Below are positions 40,150-48,083 of a stretch of 64,000 bases of DNA, piece after piece. The translations under genes were made by a program, and so were the position numbers. Origin of the DNA: Amycolatopsis jejuensis (GTDB lineage: Bacteria > Actinomycetota > Actinomycetes > Mycobacteriales > Pseudonocardiaceae); the NCBI RefSeq assembly GCF_000717335.1, contig NZ_JNYZ01000005.1:372001-436000 (forward strand), given 5' to 3'. The notes under the pieces were generated by a model. The model was not told where the DNA came from and did not search any database. It worked only from the letters and a program-made list of their open reading frames with translations. Position 1 is the first letter of the stretch; each line of letters starts with the position of its first letter.

Positions 40150-41010
40150 ATGACAGTCGTCAAACACGATCCGCCCGGCCTTGCGGACCTGGTCGGCACG
40201 ATCACCGAACGCGCCCGGTTCGCGCGCCTGGAAACGGTCCGGCTGATCTCCATCGCCAAAACCGGCCACTACGCGTCGGGGTTCTCCTGTGCGGAAATCC
40301 TGGCCACGCTGTACTACGGGGTCATGCGGCTGCGCCGCGGCGAGCCGGACTGGCCCGCCCGCGACCGGTTCCTGTTCGGCAAGGGCCACGCCGCCGCGAC
40401 GCTGTACCCGATCCTCGCCGACTGGGGCTTCTTCGACGCCGCCGAGCTCGACGGGTACACCCGGCTCGGCAGCGCGTTCGGCGATCACCCGGACATGACG
40501 CGGATTCCCGGAATCGACTTCAGCAGCGGTTCGCTCGGCCACGCGCTTTCGACCGGCACCGGAATCGCCATGGGTGCCCGGATGCAGGGTCACGATTCCA
40601 CCGTTTTCGTCCTCCTCGGCGACGGCGAACTCCACGAGGGACAGATCTGGGAGGCCGCGCTCGGCGCCGCGCACCACAACGTGTCGAACCTGGTCGCCAT
40701 CGTCGACCGCAACGACCACTCGCTGGACGGGCGAATCGACACCGTCACGCGCATCGAACCGCTCGAAGACAAATGGCGCGCCTTCGGCTGGGAAGCCCAC
40801 CGCGTGGACGGTCACGACGTCGAAGCGCTGTTGACCCTGCTTCGCACCATCACCGGTGACAAGACGCGCACCACCCCGGCGGTCATCATCGCCGACACCG
40901 TGAAGGGCAAAGGCATCTCCTACATGGAAGCCGAATTCGGCTGGCACCTGGGCTGGCTGGCCGAGCAGGACGAGCGCAACGCTCTGGAAGAACTGAGGAC
41001 CGCCCGATGA
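40150..41010 (+). CDS. Transketolase, N-terminal subunit
   Basis: A 286-residue thiamine-diphosphate-binding subunit. It has SGFSCAEILATLYYG, GKGHAAATLYPIL, the ThDP/Mg motif LLGDGELHEGQIWEAALGAAHH with the later IVDRNDHSLDG, and KGKGISYMEAEFGWH at the end. It corresponds to the first half of a normal transketolase. The other half is encoded by the next gene, which overlaps it by ATGA, so the two-subunit form is genuine and not a frameshift. ATG 40150 is preferred to TTG 40141, which lies in the -10 box. It likely transfers two-carbon units from the sugar imported by the adjacent ABC system. Confidence 0.92.
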   Translation: MTVVKHDPPGLADLVGTITERARFARLETVRLISIAKTGHYASGFSCAEILATLYYGVMRLRRGEPDWPARDRFLFGKGHAAATLYPILADWGFFDAAELDGYTRLGSAFGDHPDMTRIPGIDFSSGSLGHALSTGTGIAMGARMQGHDSTVFVLLGDGELHEGQIWEAALGAAHHNVSNLVAIVDRNDHSLDGRIDTVTRIEPLEDKWRAFGWEAHRVDGHDVEALLTLLRTITGDKTRTTPAVIIADTVKGKGISYMEAEFGWHLGWLAEQDERNALEELRTAR

Positions 41011-41993
41011 CCACCATTCCCGGTCTGCAGCCCGAATCCTGGCACCTGCTGACCCTGCTCGACCGAGCCCCCGGCCTGCACGCACTCGCCGACACCCTGG
41101 CCGACCTGGTCGACGAGGGGCACCCGATCGTCGCCGGGACCGCGGATCTCAAGTACTCCAACGGTTTGGTCCGATTCCAGGACCGGCACCCCGACCGGTA
41201 CGTCCAGTTCGGCATCTCGGAACAACACATGGTCTCGACCGCAGCCGGCCTAGCCACGACGGGCTGGCAGCCTCATGTGGCTACTTTTGCCTCGTTCCTG
41301 GCTTTGCTGGCGTGTGAACAGATCCGCACGGATGTCGCGTACCCGCGGCTGCCGGTGCGGTTGATCGGCCACCACGCAGGCATCACCCTCGGCTATTACG
41401 GAACTTCCCACCACGCCACCGAAGACCTGGCCATCACGCGCAGCATCGCAGGCCTCACGGTGATCGCCCCCGCCGACGCCACGCAACTGCGAGCCGCTCT
41501 CCGCGCCGCGACTTCTTGGGAGGGACCGATCTACTTCCGCATCGGCCGCGGTCAGGACCCGGAGGTGTACCCAGCCACCGACAGCCGATTCCGCATCGGC
41601 CACGCAATCGAACACTCGACGGGCCGGGATTTGACGATCATCGCCACGGGCTCGATGGTGCACCCCGCTTTGGCCGCCGCTGCCGACCTGACCGCTTCGG
41701 GCATCTCCACCGGGGTCCTGGACATGCACACGATCAAGCCCTTGGACGCCGACGCAGTACTCACCGCCGCGACCCGATCCCCTGTCCTGCTGACGGTCGA
41801 GGAACACAACACCCTGGGTGGTTTGGGTTCCGCCGTCGCGGAGGTGATCACGTCGCGCGGGTTGGGCACCCGGGTGGTTCGCCATGGTTTGGCGGACGAG
41901 TACGCGTTGATCGGCCCGCCGACCCACCTTTACCGCCACTACGGCCTGGACAAAGGCGGGATCGTGAAGAAAGCCCAGGACGCACTTTCCTGA
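41007..41993 (+). CDS. Transketolase, C-terminal subunit
   Basis: A 328-residue protein with the pyrimidine-binding domain of transketolase (VAGTADLKYSNGLVRFQDRHPDRYVQFGISEQHMVSTAAGLATTGWQPHVATFASFL; the Glu of ISEQHM contacts ThDP) and a C-terminal domain (TVEEHNTLGGLGSAVAEV). It must pair with the upstream subunit to make the active site at the interface. Two strong hairpins follow its stop. Confidence 0.92.
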   Translation: MTTIPGLQPESWHLLTLLDRAPGLHALADTLADLVDEGHPIVAGTADLKYSNGLVRFQDRHPDRYVQFGISEQHMVSTAAGLATTGWQPHVATFASFLALLACEQIRTDVAYPRLPVRLIGHHAGITLGYYGTSHHATEDLAITRSIAGLTVIAPADATQLRAALRAATSWEGPIYFRIGRGQDPEVYPATDSRFRIGHAIEHSTGRDLTIIATGSMVHPALAAAADLTASGISTGVLDMHTIKPLDADAVLTAATRSPVLLTVEEHNTLGGLGSAVAEVITSRGLGTRVVRHGLADEYALIGPPTHLYRHYGLDKGGIVKKAQDALS

Positions 41994-42019
41994 GGGGCTG
42001 TCACAGGGTCGCTCACCTG

Positions 42020-42048
42020 AAGTCCGTGAAGGTTCCCTTCACGGACTT
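42020..42048. terminator. Hairpin 1 after transketolase (13-bp arms)
   Basis: AAGTCCGTGAAGG (42020-42032), loop TTC, and the exact complement at 42036-42048. It starts 27 bases after the transketolase stop. The element built on GTGAAGG/CCTTCAC looks like a dispersed intergenic repeat as well as a terminator. Confidence 0.65.
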
Positions 42049-42088
42049 TCCCCACCACTCAACCGCCACCCGGATACGAAGCCAAAAC

Positions 42089-42148
42089 ACGGTCCGAGGG
42101 GGCTTGTCAAGGTACTCTCTCCAGCCTTGACAAGCCCCCTCGGACCGT
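42089..42148. terminator. Hairpin 2 after transketolase (24-bp perfect arms)
   Basis: Bases 42089-42112 and 42125-42148 are exact reverse complements (24 pairs) around a 12-base loop (TACTCTCTCCAG). The arm begins ACGGTCCGAGGGGGCTTG. It is among the strongest stem-loops in the window, lies 82 bases before the PucR start and has no T tract. It probably terminates the transketolase unit and insulates the next. Confidence 0.75.
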
Positions 42149-42229
42149 AGTCACAATCACGGCTTCGGGGTGCCCCACCAGTCAGCCCCCATCAGCCCCC
42201 ACGACGGCTGGCGACGACGGGAGCCCGGC

Positions 42230-43420
42230 ATGACCGACAACCACCTGGACGACCTGGTGGAAGCCGTGGACGCGATCGCCAGGATCGTCGGTGGCCCGGT
42301 GGTCATCGAGGACGTCGACTTCCGGGTCCTCGCCTACTCCGCAGTCCCCGGCCAGCCCAACGACGAAGCACGCCGCGAAGCAATCCTCAACCGCCGGACG
42401 CCCGACTTCTGGGTCCGCCGTTTCACCGAAACCGGGGTCCGCCAACGTCTCCTTGCCACTGACGAGGTCATCGCCCTCGACATGCTCGGTCCGAGTTTCA
42501 CCCCACGCCTCATCACCGGCATCCCCGTCGGCGACACTGTCGTCGGATTTCTCTGGGCGATGGAAGGCGATGCCCCGCTCCCGGCGGACGTGGCCGACAT
42601 CATGCGGCAATTCGCCGTCGCGGTCGGACCCGAACTGGCCAGACGGTCACCGTTGCTGGAAAACCCGCAAAGCCACCTTCTCCGCCAATTCCTGGCCGGG
42701 GCGATCCCGGCCCGCCAGTTGGCCGAAGCCCTCTGCACCACCGAGGACACCGACGCCGTGGTGGTCGCGATCGGGATCCCGGCCGACAGTGCGGACGAGA
42801 TCATCCTCCGTTCCCGCGCCCTGAAAGTCCTCAACCTCCACGTGACCACCGGGCACCGCCGGCCGTGGCTCGTCGCCACCATCGACCAGCAGATCTACCT
42901 GCTCGGGGCGGCGTCTGCAGGGCACCGCATCGAGGAGCGTCTCACCGCCGTGGTCCGCCACCTGGAGGGAGCCCTCGGCGTGCCGGTGTTCGCAGCGGCC
43001 GGATCGGTCCAGCCGCTGCTCGGCGGTACCGCCCGCTCGCGGGCCGAGGCAGACCTCGCCCTGAAGGCGCTCAGGGCGAACGGCGAGCCGGTTGTCGGAT
43101 CGTACGAGCGACTCCGGTTCGAGGCGGTCCTGCACGAGACAGGCGAATTCCTGGAAAGCCAGCCGGTACTCACCGGCACGTTCGTCGACGACCTGGTGAA
43201 CTACGACCGCACGCACGGGACCGAGTACCTCGCGACCCTGCGGGCCTACCTCGACGCCTTCGGCGACATCCGCAGCGCGGCCGACGTCCTGCACATCCAC
43301 CCGAACTCCCTGCGGTACCGGATCAAACGCCTCGCCGAACTCGCCGCGGTCGACCTCGGCGACGCCCGTGCGCGCCTCGCCGTGCAGCTGCTCCTGCTGG
43401 CGAGACCGGACGCCGGGTGA
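42230..43420 (+). CDS. PucR/CdaR-type transcription regulator
   Basis: A 396-residue regulator with an N-terminal GAF-like sensor (GGPVVIEDVDFRVLAYSAVPGQP), a GGDEF-like middle (around 230-290) and the PucR helix-turn-helix (LRAYLDAFGDIRSAADVLHIHPNSLRYRIKRLAEL, 338-372). The ATG at 42230 has GGGAG seven bases ahead. It lies upstream of, and in the same direction as, the hydrolase-MFS-cupin operon. A 26-base palindrome separates the two and is its probable target. Confidence 0.9.
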   Translation: MTDNHLDDLVEAVDAIARIVGGPVVIEDVDFRVLAYSAVPGQPNDEARREAILNRRTPDFWVRRFTETGVRQRLLATDEVIALDMLGPSFTPRLITGIPVGDTVVGFLWAMEGDAPLPADVADIMRQFAVAVGPELARRSPLLENPQSHLLRQFLAGAIPARQLAEALCTTEDTDAVVVAIGIPADSADEIILRSRALKVLNLHVTTGHRRPWLVATIDQQIYLLGAASAGHRIEERLTAVVRHLEGALGVPVFAAAGSVQPLLGGTARSRAEADLALKALRANGEPVVGSYERLRFEAVLHETGEFLESQPVLTGTFVDDLVNYDRTHGTEYLATLRAYLDAFGDIRSAADVLHIHPNSLRYRIKRLAELAAVDLGDARARLAVQLLLLARPDAG

Positions 43421-43427
43421 CCGCACC

Positions 43428-43453
43428 GGCGTTTGGCCGATCGGCAAAACGCC
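43428..43453. promoter_or_regulatory. 26-base near-perfect palindrome upstream of the hydrolase operon
   Basis: The left half GGCGTTTGGCCGA and the right half TCGGCAAAACGCC pair at 12 of 13 positions around a GATC centre. It lies eight bases after the PucR stop and about 90 bases before the hydrolase start. It is a likely operator for the PucR-type regulator. Confidence 0.6.
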
Positions 43454-43544
43454 GCACCCTCGCATTCTCGCTTCGCGACGCAGACATCCCCCGCGGCAAT
43501 CGATGAAACTCATCGCCATCACCACCGAGGGAAAGAAGCGAGTG

Positions 43545-44354
43545 ATGGCGATAGTGGGCACCACCCGGCACCGGATCGAACACGGCGCCGAGCAGCTGTT
43601 CGTCCAGGAGGCCGGGCCTGCGCAAGCCACCGGCACCGTGGTCTTCTGCCACGGCGCGGCCGGGTCCCACGCCAGCTGGTTCCAGCAGGTTCCGCACTTC
43701 GCCCGGCGATACCGGGTACTCGCCTGGGACCAGCGCGGTTTCGGCAACTCGACCAACCGCACGGCAAGCGCGAGCCCGGGCACGGCGGTCGCGGATCTGG
43801 CGCACCTGCTCGAAGTCCTCGACGTCCGGAGGGCGCATCTCGTCGGCCAATCGCTCGGTGGCTGGGCGGCGCTGGGATGCGCGCTTCAATATCCGGATCG
43901 CGTCGCTTCCGTGGTGCTGAGCAATTCCATCGGCGGACTGTTCAACCGCGCTCTCGAAGACGCCTTCGACCGATTCCTCGCGCAACGCAATGACACGACG
44001 ACACACCTCGGGAAGCATCCCGCCCTCGCGCCCACCTTCGCCGGGGAGAATCCGGCGCAGGCATTCCTGTACCAGCAGCTGGCCGGTCTGGGCCCGCGCC
44101 CGCCGTCCGACGCCGTCACCCAGATCCGTGAGACCTACCTCGACCTCGACGAGGTAGCCCGTGCAAATCTGCCGATTCTCTTGCTCCTCGGCGAGTTCGA
44201 CCAGATCTTCCCGGTACCCGCGGTACAGGCGGTGGCCGCGGAATTACCCCGTGCGCGAGTCGAAGTCATCCGGGAGGCCGGGCATTCGGCGTACTTCGAA
44301 CGGCCGGCCGAGTTCAACGCGGCGCTGGAACGATTCCTCGTGAGTTGCCCATGA
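43545..44354 (+). CDS. Alpha/beta hydrolase
   Basis: A 269-residue hydrolase with oxyanion-hole strand VVFCHGAAGSH, nucleophile Ser103 in GQSLGG, acid Asp in LLGEFDQIFP and His in EAGHSAYF. C-C bond hydrolases, lactonases and esterases share this form. An in-frame ATG at 43503 would add 14 residues; I prefer 43545 (or GTG 43542) because GAGGG lies nine bases before GTG 43542 and the fold starts there. It overlaps the next gene by ATGA and heads a four-gene operon with a dehydrogenase, an MFS carrier and a cupin. Confidence 0.85.
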   Translation: MAIVGTTRHRIEHGAEQLFVQEAGPAQATGTVVFCHGAAGSHASWFQQVPHFARRYRVLAWDQRGFGNSTNRTASASPGTAVADLAHLLEVLDVRRAHLVGQSLGGWAALGCALQYPDRVASVVLSNSIGGLFNRALEDAFDRFLAQRNDTTTHLGKHPALAPTFAGENPAQAFLYQQLAGLGPRPPSDAVTQIRETYLDLDEVARANLPILLLLGEFDQIFPVPAVQAVAAELPRARVEVIREAGHSAYFERPAEFNAALERFLVSCP

Positions 44355-45814
44355 CCGCCGACGTACTACGCGCCCGGCTTGGCCCGGCGGTGGTGCAGGC
44401 CGATCCGGACGTGATGGCCGCCTACGCCCGCGACACGATGCCGCTCGCCGCGCACGGAATGCCTGCGGCCGTCGTGTTTCCGGACAACACCGAAGCGGTG
44501 CAGACCATCGTGCGGACGTGCGCTGAGTTGTCTGTCCCGATCGTGACCCGCGGCGCGGGCACCGGCCTGACCGGCGCGGCGAACGCCGTCGACGGGTGCG
44601 TCGTGCTCGTGACCACGAAACTGAACCGGATCGTCGAAATCGATCCCGGCAACCGGCTCGCCGTGGTGCAGCCGGGCGTGATCAATGCCGAGCTGCGGAA
44701 CACCGTCGCGGAGTACGGCCTGTTCTATCCGCCCGATCCGTCGAGCCTCGACAGCTGCACCATCGGCGGGAATCTCGCCACGAACGCGGGCGGGCTGTGC
44801 TGTGTGAAATACGGGGTAACCGCGGATGCCGTGCTCGGCCTGGAAGTGGTGCTGGCCGACGGATCGCTGCTGCGGACCGGCCGCCGCACCGTCAAAGGCG
44901 TTGCGGGCTATGACTTGACCAAGCTGTTCGTCGGCAGTGAGGGCACGCTCGGCGTGATCACCGAAGCGACCCTTGCGCTCCGGCCGAAACCACCCGCACC
45001 CAGCACTCTCGTCGCCGGGTTCGCCGAGACCGTGCACGCCGGTAACGCGGTCGCCGCAACGATTCGTGCCGGGCTGGCGCCGTCGCTGCTGGAAATCATG
45101 GACGCGACGTCGATCGAAGCCGCGGAGGCTCATCTCAAAACCGACCTCGGCACCGAGGACGGATGCCGGGCATTGCTGCTGTGTCAGTCGGATTCGGGCG
45201 GGGACGTCGCCCGTGCGGAACTCGAAGCGATCGAACGCATCTGCGTCGCCGCCGGAGCCCGGATGACCTACGTGACCGACGATCCGGAGGACGGCAGGAC
45301 CCTGTTGCACGCCCGGCGGGTCGTCCTGACGGCGCTGGAGGCCTACGGCGCCTGCCTCACCGACGACGTCGCCGTACCGCGCACCCGCATCGCCGACCTG
45401 ATCTCCGGCTGCGCCCGGATCGGGGACACGGCCGGGCTTCGCATTGCGGTGGTCGGACATGCCGGTGACGGCAACATGCACCCGACCATCGTGTACGACC
45501 CCGCGTCCGCGGAGGAACGCGGACGCGCGCGGCAGGCCTTCGACGCGATTCTCCGGCTCGGGCTGAGCCTCGGCGGCACGCTGACCGGCGAGCACGGCGT
45601 CGGCCGGATCAAGCGCGAATGGCTGGAACGCGAGCTCGGCCCGGTCGGCCTGCGCGTGCACCGCCGGATCAAAGCCGCACTCGACCCCGCGAACCTGTTC
45701 AACCCGGATTCGATGTTCTTCGCGAGAAACCCTGTATCCCACGACGGCATGCTGGAGAAACGATGCGTCAGAACCCCTCCGCGGTCTTCGAGCAAATCGA
45801 AGAACGCCCGCTGA
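44351..45814 (+). CDS. FAD-linked 2-hydroxyacid dehydrogenase (GlcD / D-lactate dehydrogenase type)
   Basis: A 487-residue VAO-family flavoprotein. The FAD-binding PCMH domain has VTRGAGTGLTGAANAV, the loop DPSSLDSCTIGGNLATNAGG and GSEGTLGVITEATLAL. The C-terminal domain has GHAGDGNMHPTIV and the end motif GEHGVGRIKREWL, where the metal and substrate residues lie. It oxidises D-lactate, glycolate or a related 2-hydroxyacid. The start overlaps the hydrolase stop (ATGA). The last 17 codons overlap the MFS start by 52 bases and code for a basic tail beyond the usual family end. Confidence 0.9.
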   Translation: MTADVLRARLGPAVVQADPDVMAAYARDTMPLAAHGMPAAVVFPDNTEAVQTIVRTCAELSVPIVTRGAGTGLTGAANAVDGCVVLVTTKLNRIVEIDPGNRLAVVQPGVINAELRNTVAEYGLFYPPDPSSLDSCTIGGNLATNAGGLCCVKYGVTADAVLGLEVVLADGSLLRTGRRTVKGVAGYDLTKLFVGSEGTLGVITEATLALRPKPPAPSTLVAGFAETVHAGNAVAATIRAGLAPSLLEIMDATSIEAAEAHLKTDLGTEDGCRALLLCQSDSGGDVARAELEAIERICVAAGARMTYVTDDPEDGRTLLHARRVVLTALEAYGACLTDDVAVPRTRIADLISGCARIGDTAGLRIAVVGHAGDGNMHPTIVYDPASAEERGRARQAFDAILRLGLSLGGTLTGEHGVGRIKREWLERELGPVGLRVHRRIKAALDPANLFNPDSMFFARNPVSHDGMLEKRCVRTPPRSSSKSKNAR

Positions 45815-47205
45815 ACAAACGCCAGAAATCGCTTATCGCGGCGGCGGTCCTCGGCACGATGCTCGAATTCTACGATCTTCTCGTCGTCGCGTACGTGCTG
45901 GCGATCATCGCCAAGCCGTGGCACCTGACCTTCGGGCAGAGTGCCTTCCTGCTGATGGCCGCCGGGGTCGGGTCGATCGTCGGCTCGATGTGGTTCGGGG
46001 TGATCGCCGACCGCATCGGACGGCGCAAGGTCTTCATGGCCACCGTGCTGACCTTCTCGCTCGCCACCGGCGCCCTCGTACTGGTACCCGACGGCGGCTG
46101 GCTGGTGTTCGGGCTGCTGCGGGTCGTGGTCGGGCTGGGGGTCGGCGGGCTCGTCGTCGTCGACGTCCCGCTGGTACAGGAGTTCGTCCCGGCGAGCAAA
46201 CGGGGGTTCGTCTCCGGGCTGGTCGTCGCGGCCATCCCGATCGGCGGAATTCTCGCCAGCGCCGCGTCCGCGTCCCTCGGCCCGGTGATCGGCTGGCGCG
46301 GGTTGCTCCTCCTCGGCCTGCTGCCCGCGGTGGTCAGCATCTACGTCCGGTTCGCCGTCAAGGAATCGCCCACCTGGCTGATCCAGAACGACCGGCGCGA
46401 GGAAGCGCGGGACTCGGTCGCCTGGGTCCTCGGTATCCCGCCGGACCAGGTGAAGCTCCCGGCTGCCGCGCCGGTCAAGCAGCCGCGTGGGAAGTGGACC
46501 GAGGTCTTCGCGTACCGCCGGAGTTTCCTCTTCACGTGCCTCAACAGCTTCGCCATCCAGGTGCCCGCCTACGGGCTGGCCCTGTGGGGACCGTCCCTGG
46601 TCGGTCTCCAGATGCAGGTGACACCCGCGCGAGCGGCCTTTCTCTACACCTTCGTGACCCTGGCCGGGTTCATCGGCAGGCTCGTCGCGTCCCATGCGTC
46701 CGACCGGTTCGGCCGCCGCCGCACGGGCACCATCGCCATGTTCGGTGCCACCGCCGGGCTGGTGGCAGGCGCGTTCGGCGCGGGACTGTCGGTCGGCCCG
46801 GTACCGTTCTTCTACGTCGCCCTGATCGTGGTGGTGTTCTTCCTCGACGGCGCGTTCGTCGTCGCTTTGCCGTACTGGGCCGAGATGTTCCCGACGCGGG
46901 TACGGGCAGGCGGCGTCGGGATGGCGTACGGTATCGGCGGTTTCGGCAAGCTGATCGGACCGGCCGTCCTCGCCGTGATCTCCGGGGCCGGGACCGTGGT
47001 CACCCCGCAGGCGACGAGTTCGGCACTCCTGCCCGCGTTCCTGTTCTTCGCGGCTTTCGCGGTGCTGGCCGCCGTCTCGTACGTGACCCTCGGCATCGAA
47101 ACCCGCGGCCTGAGCATGGACGACCTCGACGCGCGGATGGAACTGCAGCGGCGGCCGGGCCCCGTGGAAACCCTGGTCGCGCAACGAAAAACCGAAGCCC
47201 TGTGA
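45763..47205 (+). CDS. Major facilitator superfamily carrier (acid/proton symporter type)
   Basis: A 480-residue carrier with 12 predicted membrane segments and the signature loop GVIADRIGRRKVFM after segment 2 and SDRFGRRRTG after segment 8. Resembles the aromatic-acid or metabolite:H+ symporters (LGTMLEFYDLLVVAYVLAIIAK at the start). The ATG at 45763 has GGAG upstream. It probably imports the hydroxyacid or aromatic acid used by the operon. Confidence 0.9.
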   Translation: MRQNPSAVFEQIEERPLNKRQKSLIAAAVLGTMLEFYDLLVVAYVLAIIAKPWHLTFGQSAFLLMAAGVGSIVGSMWFGVIADRIGRRKVFMATVLTFSLATGALVLVPDGGWLVFGLLRVVVGLGVGGLVVVDVPLVQEFVPASKRGFVSGLVVAAIPIGGILASAASASLGPVIGWRGLLLLGLLPAVVSIYVRFAVKESPTWLIQNDRREEARDSVAWVLGIPPDQVKLPAAAPVKQPRGKWTEVFAYRRSFLFTCLNSFAIQVPAYGLALWGPSLVGLQMQVTPARAAFLYTFVTLAGFIGRLVASHASDRFGRRRTGTIAMFGATAGLVAGAFGAGLSVGPVPFFYVALIVVVFFLDGAFVVALPYWAEMFPTRVRAGGVGMAYGIGGFGKLIGPAVLAVISGAGTVVTPQATSSALLPAFLFFAAFAVLAAVSYVTLGIETRGLSMDDLDARMELQRRPGPVETLVAQRKTEAL

Positions 47206-47231
47206 CGAGTTTCCGAGTGAAAGGATCAATG

Positions 47232-47804
47232 ATGACCGCAATTCCCCCGACGCAGGACGTGCCGCGCGCGGAAATGATGAAGCGAGTGGCATTCTTCGCC
47301 GACCTGGTGCCGATCGAGGACGCATTCGACGACAGCGTCCTGCCGGGCTGCAAGAGGACCGCACTGAACATTCTCGGCTTCGACGCACCGGAAGGCGCCG
47401 GAGAAGGGACCGCGTCGCCGGTGGGCACTGCGTCCGACGGCGCCGCGATCCAGATCTTCGAAGGCTTCAACATGGCGTTCCTCCGCTGCAAACCGGGTAA
47501 CGGCACGATCCTGCACCACCACGACACCAACGAAACCTTCATGGCCATCTCCGGCACGTGGCGCGTGCACTGGAACGACGAGGAGGACGAGTACGTCGAC
47601 CTGAACCCCCTCGACACGATTTCGCTCCCGGCCTCCGTTTCCCGCCGCTTCTACAATCTGTCGAACGAGGACGGCGACCCGGAAAAGGAAAGCCTCCTGC
47701 TCGGCGTCATCGCCGGAAACGGCCCGCGGGCGTTCGTCCGCCCGGAGGTCCTCGACGCGGCAAAGCAAACCGGGCGATACACCCCGGCGAGCAACTGGGA
47801 GTAG
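47232..47804 (+). CDS. Cupin-domain protein
   Basis: A 190-residue single-cupin protein. The metal motif is HHHDTNETF (two or three His and a Glu, near 96-103) followed by GTWRVHW; the second motif is less clear (SLPASVSRRFYNLSN). Such proteins can be small dioxygenases, isomerases or sensors. It lies last in the hydrolase-dehydrogenase-MFS operon, 26 bases after the carrier. ATG 47229 is an equal alternative start. It is followed by a GC-rich terminator hairpin. Confidence 0.82.
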   Translation: MTAIPPTQDVPRAEMMKRVAFFADLVPIEDAFDDSVLPGCKRTALNILGFDAPEGAGEGTASPVGTASDGAAIQIFEGFNMAFLRCKPGNGTILHHHDTNETFMAISGTWRVHWNDEEDEYVDLNPLDTISLPASVSRRFYNLSNEDGDPEKESLLLGVIAGNGPRAFVRPEVLDAAKQTGRYTPASNWE

Positions 47805-47810
47805 CCGGTT

Positions 47811-47839
47811 CCGGGGCGGCCGATTCCCGGCCGCCCCGG
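47811..47839. terminator. Bidirectional terminator hairpin
   Basis: CCGGGGCGGCC (47811-47821), a seven-base loop and its exact complement GGCCGCCCCGG (47829-47839). It lies between the stops of two convergent units: six bases after the cupin stop and directly at the stop of the minus-strand reading frame (47840). Confidence 0.75.
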
Positions 47840-48070
47840 TCAGCCGCCGATGGCGCTCATCGGGCGGTCCGGCTGGCGGAAGCCCGGCGCGTCCATCCCG
47901 TGTCCGGCGGCTTTGCCCCACATTGCGCGCCGCCAGCGGGTGGCCAGTTCGTCGTCGTCCAGGTCCGTTTCGGTGGTGGCGAACAGGCAGGACCGGATCT
48001 GCCCGTCGGCGAGCCGGTCGCGTCGGGTGAGGGCGCGGAAGGCGTCCGGGCGGAAGGTGTCGACGAGGTT
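47840..48070 (-). CDS. Small minus-strand protein of about 76 residues, no ordinary start codon
   Basis: Between the reductase stop (48084) and the terminator there is a clean minus-strand frame. It reads about [17 protein letters not shown], then [20 protein letters not shown], then [20 protein letters not shown], ending MSAIGG and TGA at 47842-47840. Third positions are almost all G or C, as in real genes here. GGAGGAG lies at 48082-48076, right after the reductase TGA. But no ATG, GTG or TTG follows at 5-11 bases: the codons are ACG, AAC, CTC, GTC. It either starts at a rare codon or is read by coupling with the reductase. Family unknown to me; function unknown. Confidence 0.55.
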   Translation of the reverse strand, partial: NLVDTFRPDAFRALTRRDRLADGQIRSCLFATTETDLDDDELATRWRRAMWGKAAGHGMDAPGFRQPDRPMSAIGG

Positions 48071-48083
48071 CGTCGCTCCTCCT

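Noticed and set aside
40150..41993. Split transketolase as a frameshifted pseudogene
   Set aside because: The two halves overlap by ATGA and each is complete at its domain border. Two-subunit transketolases are well known.
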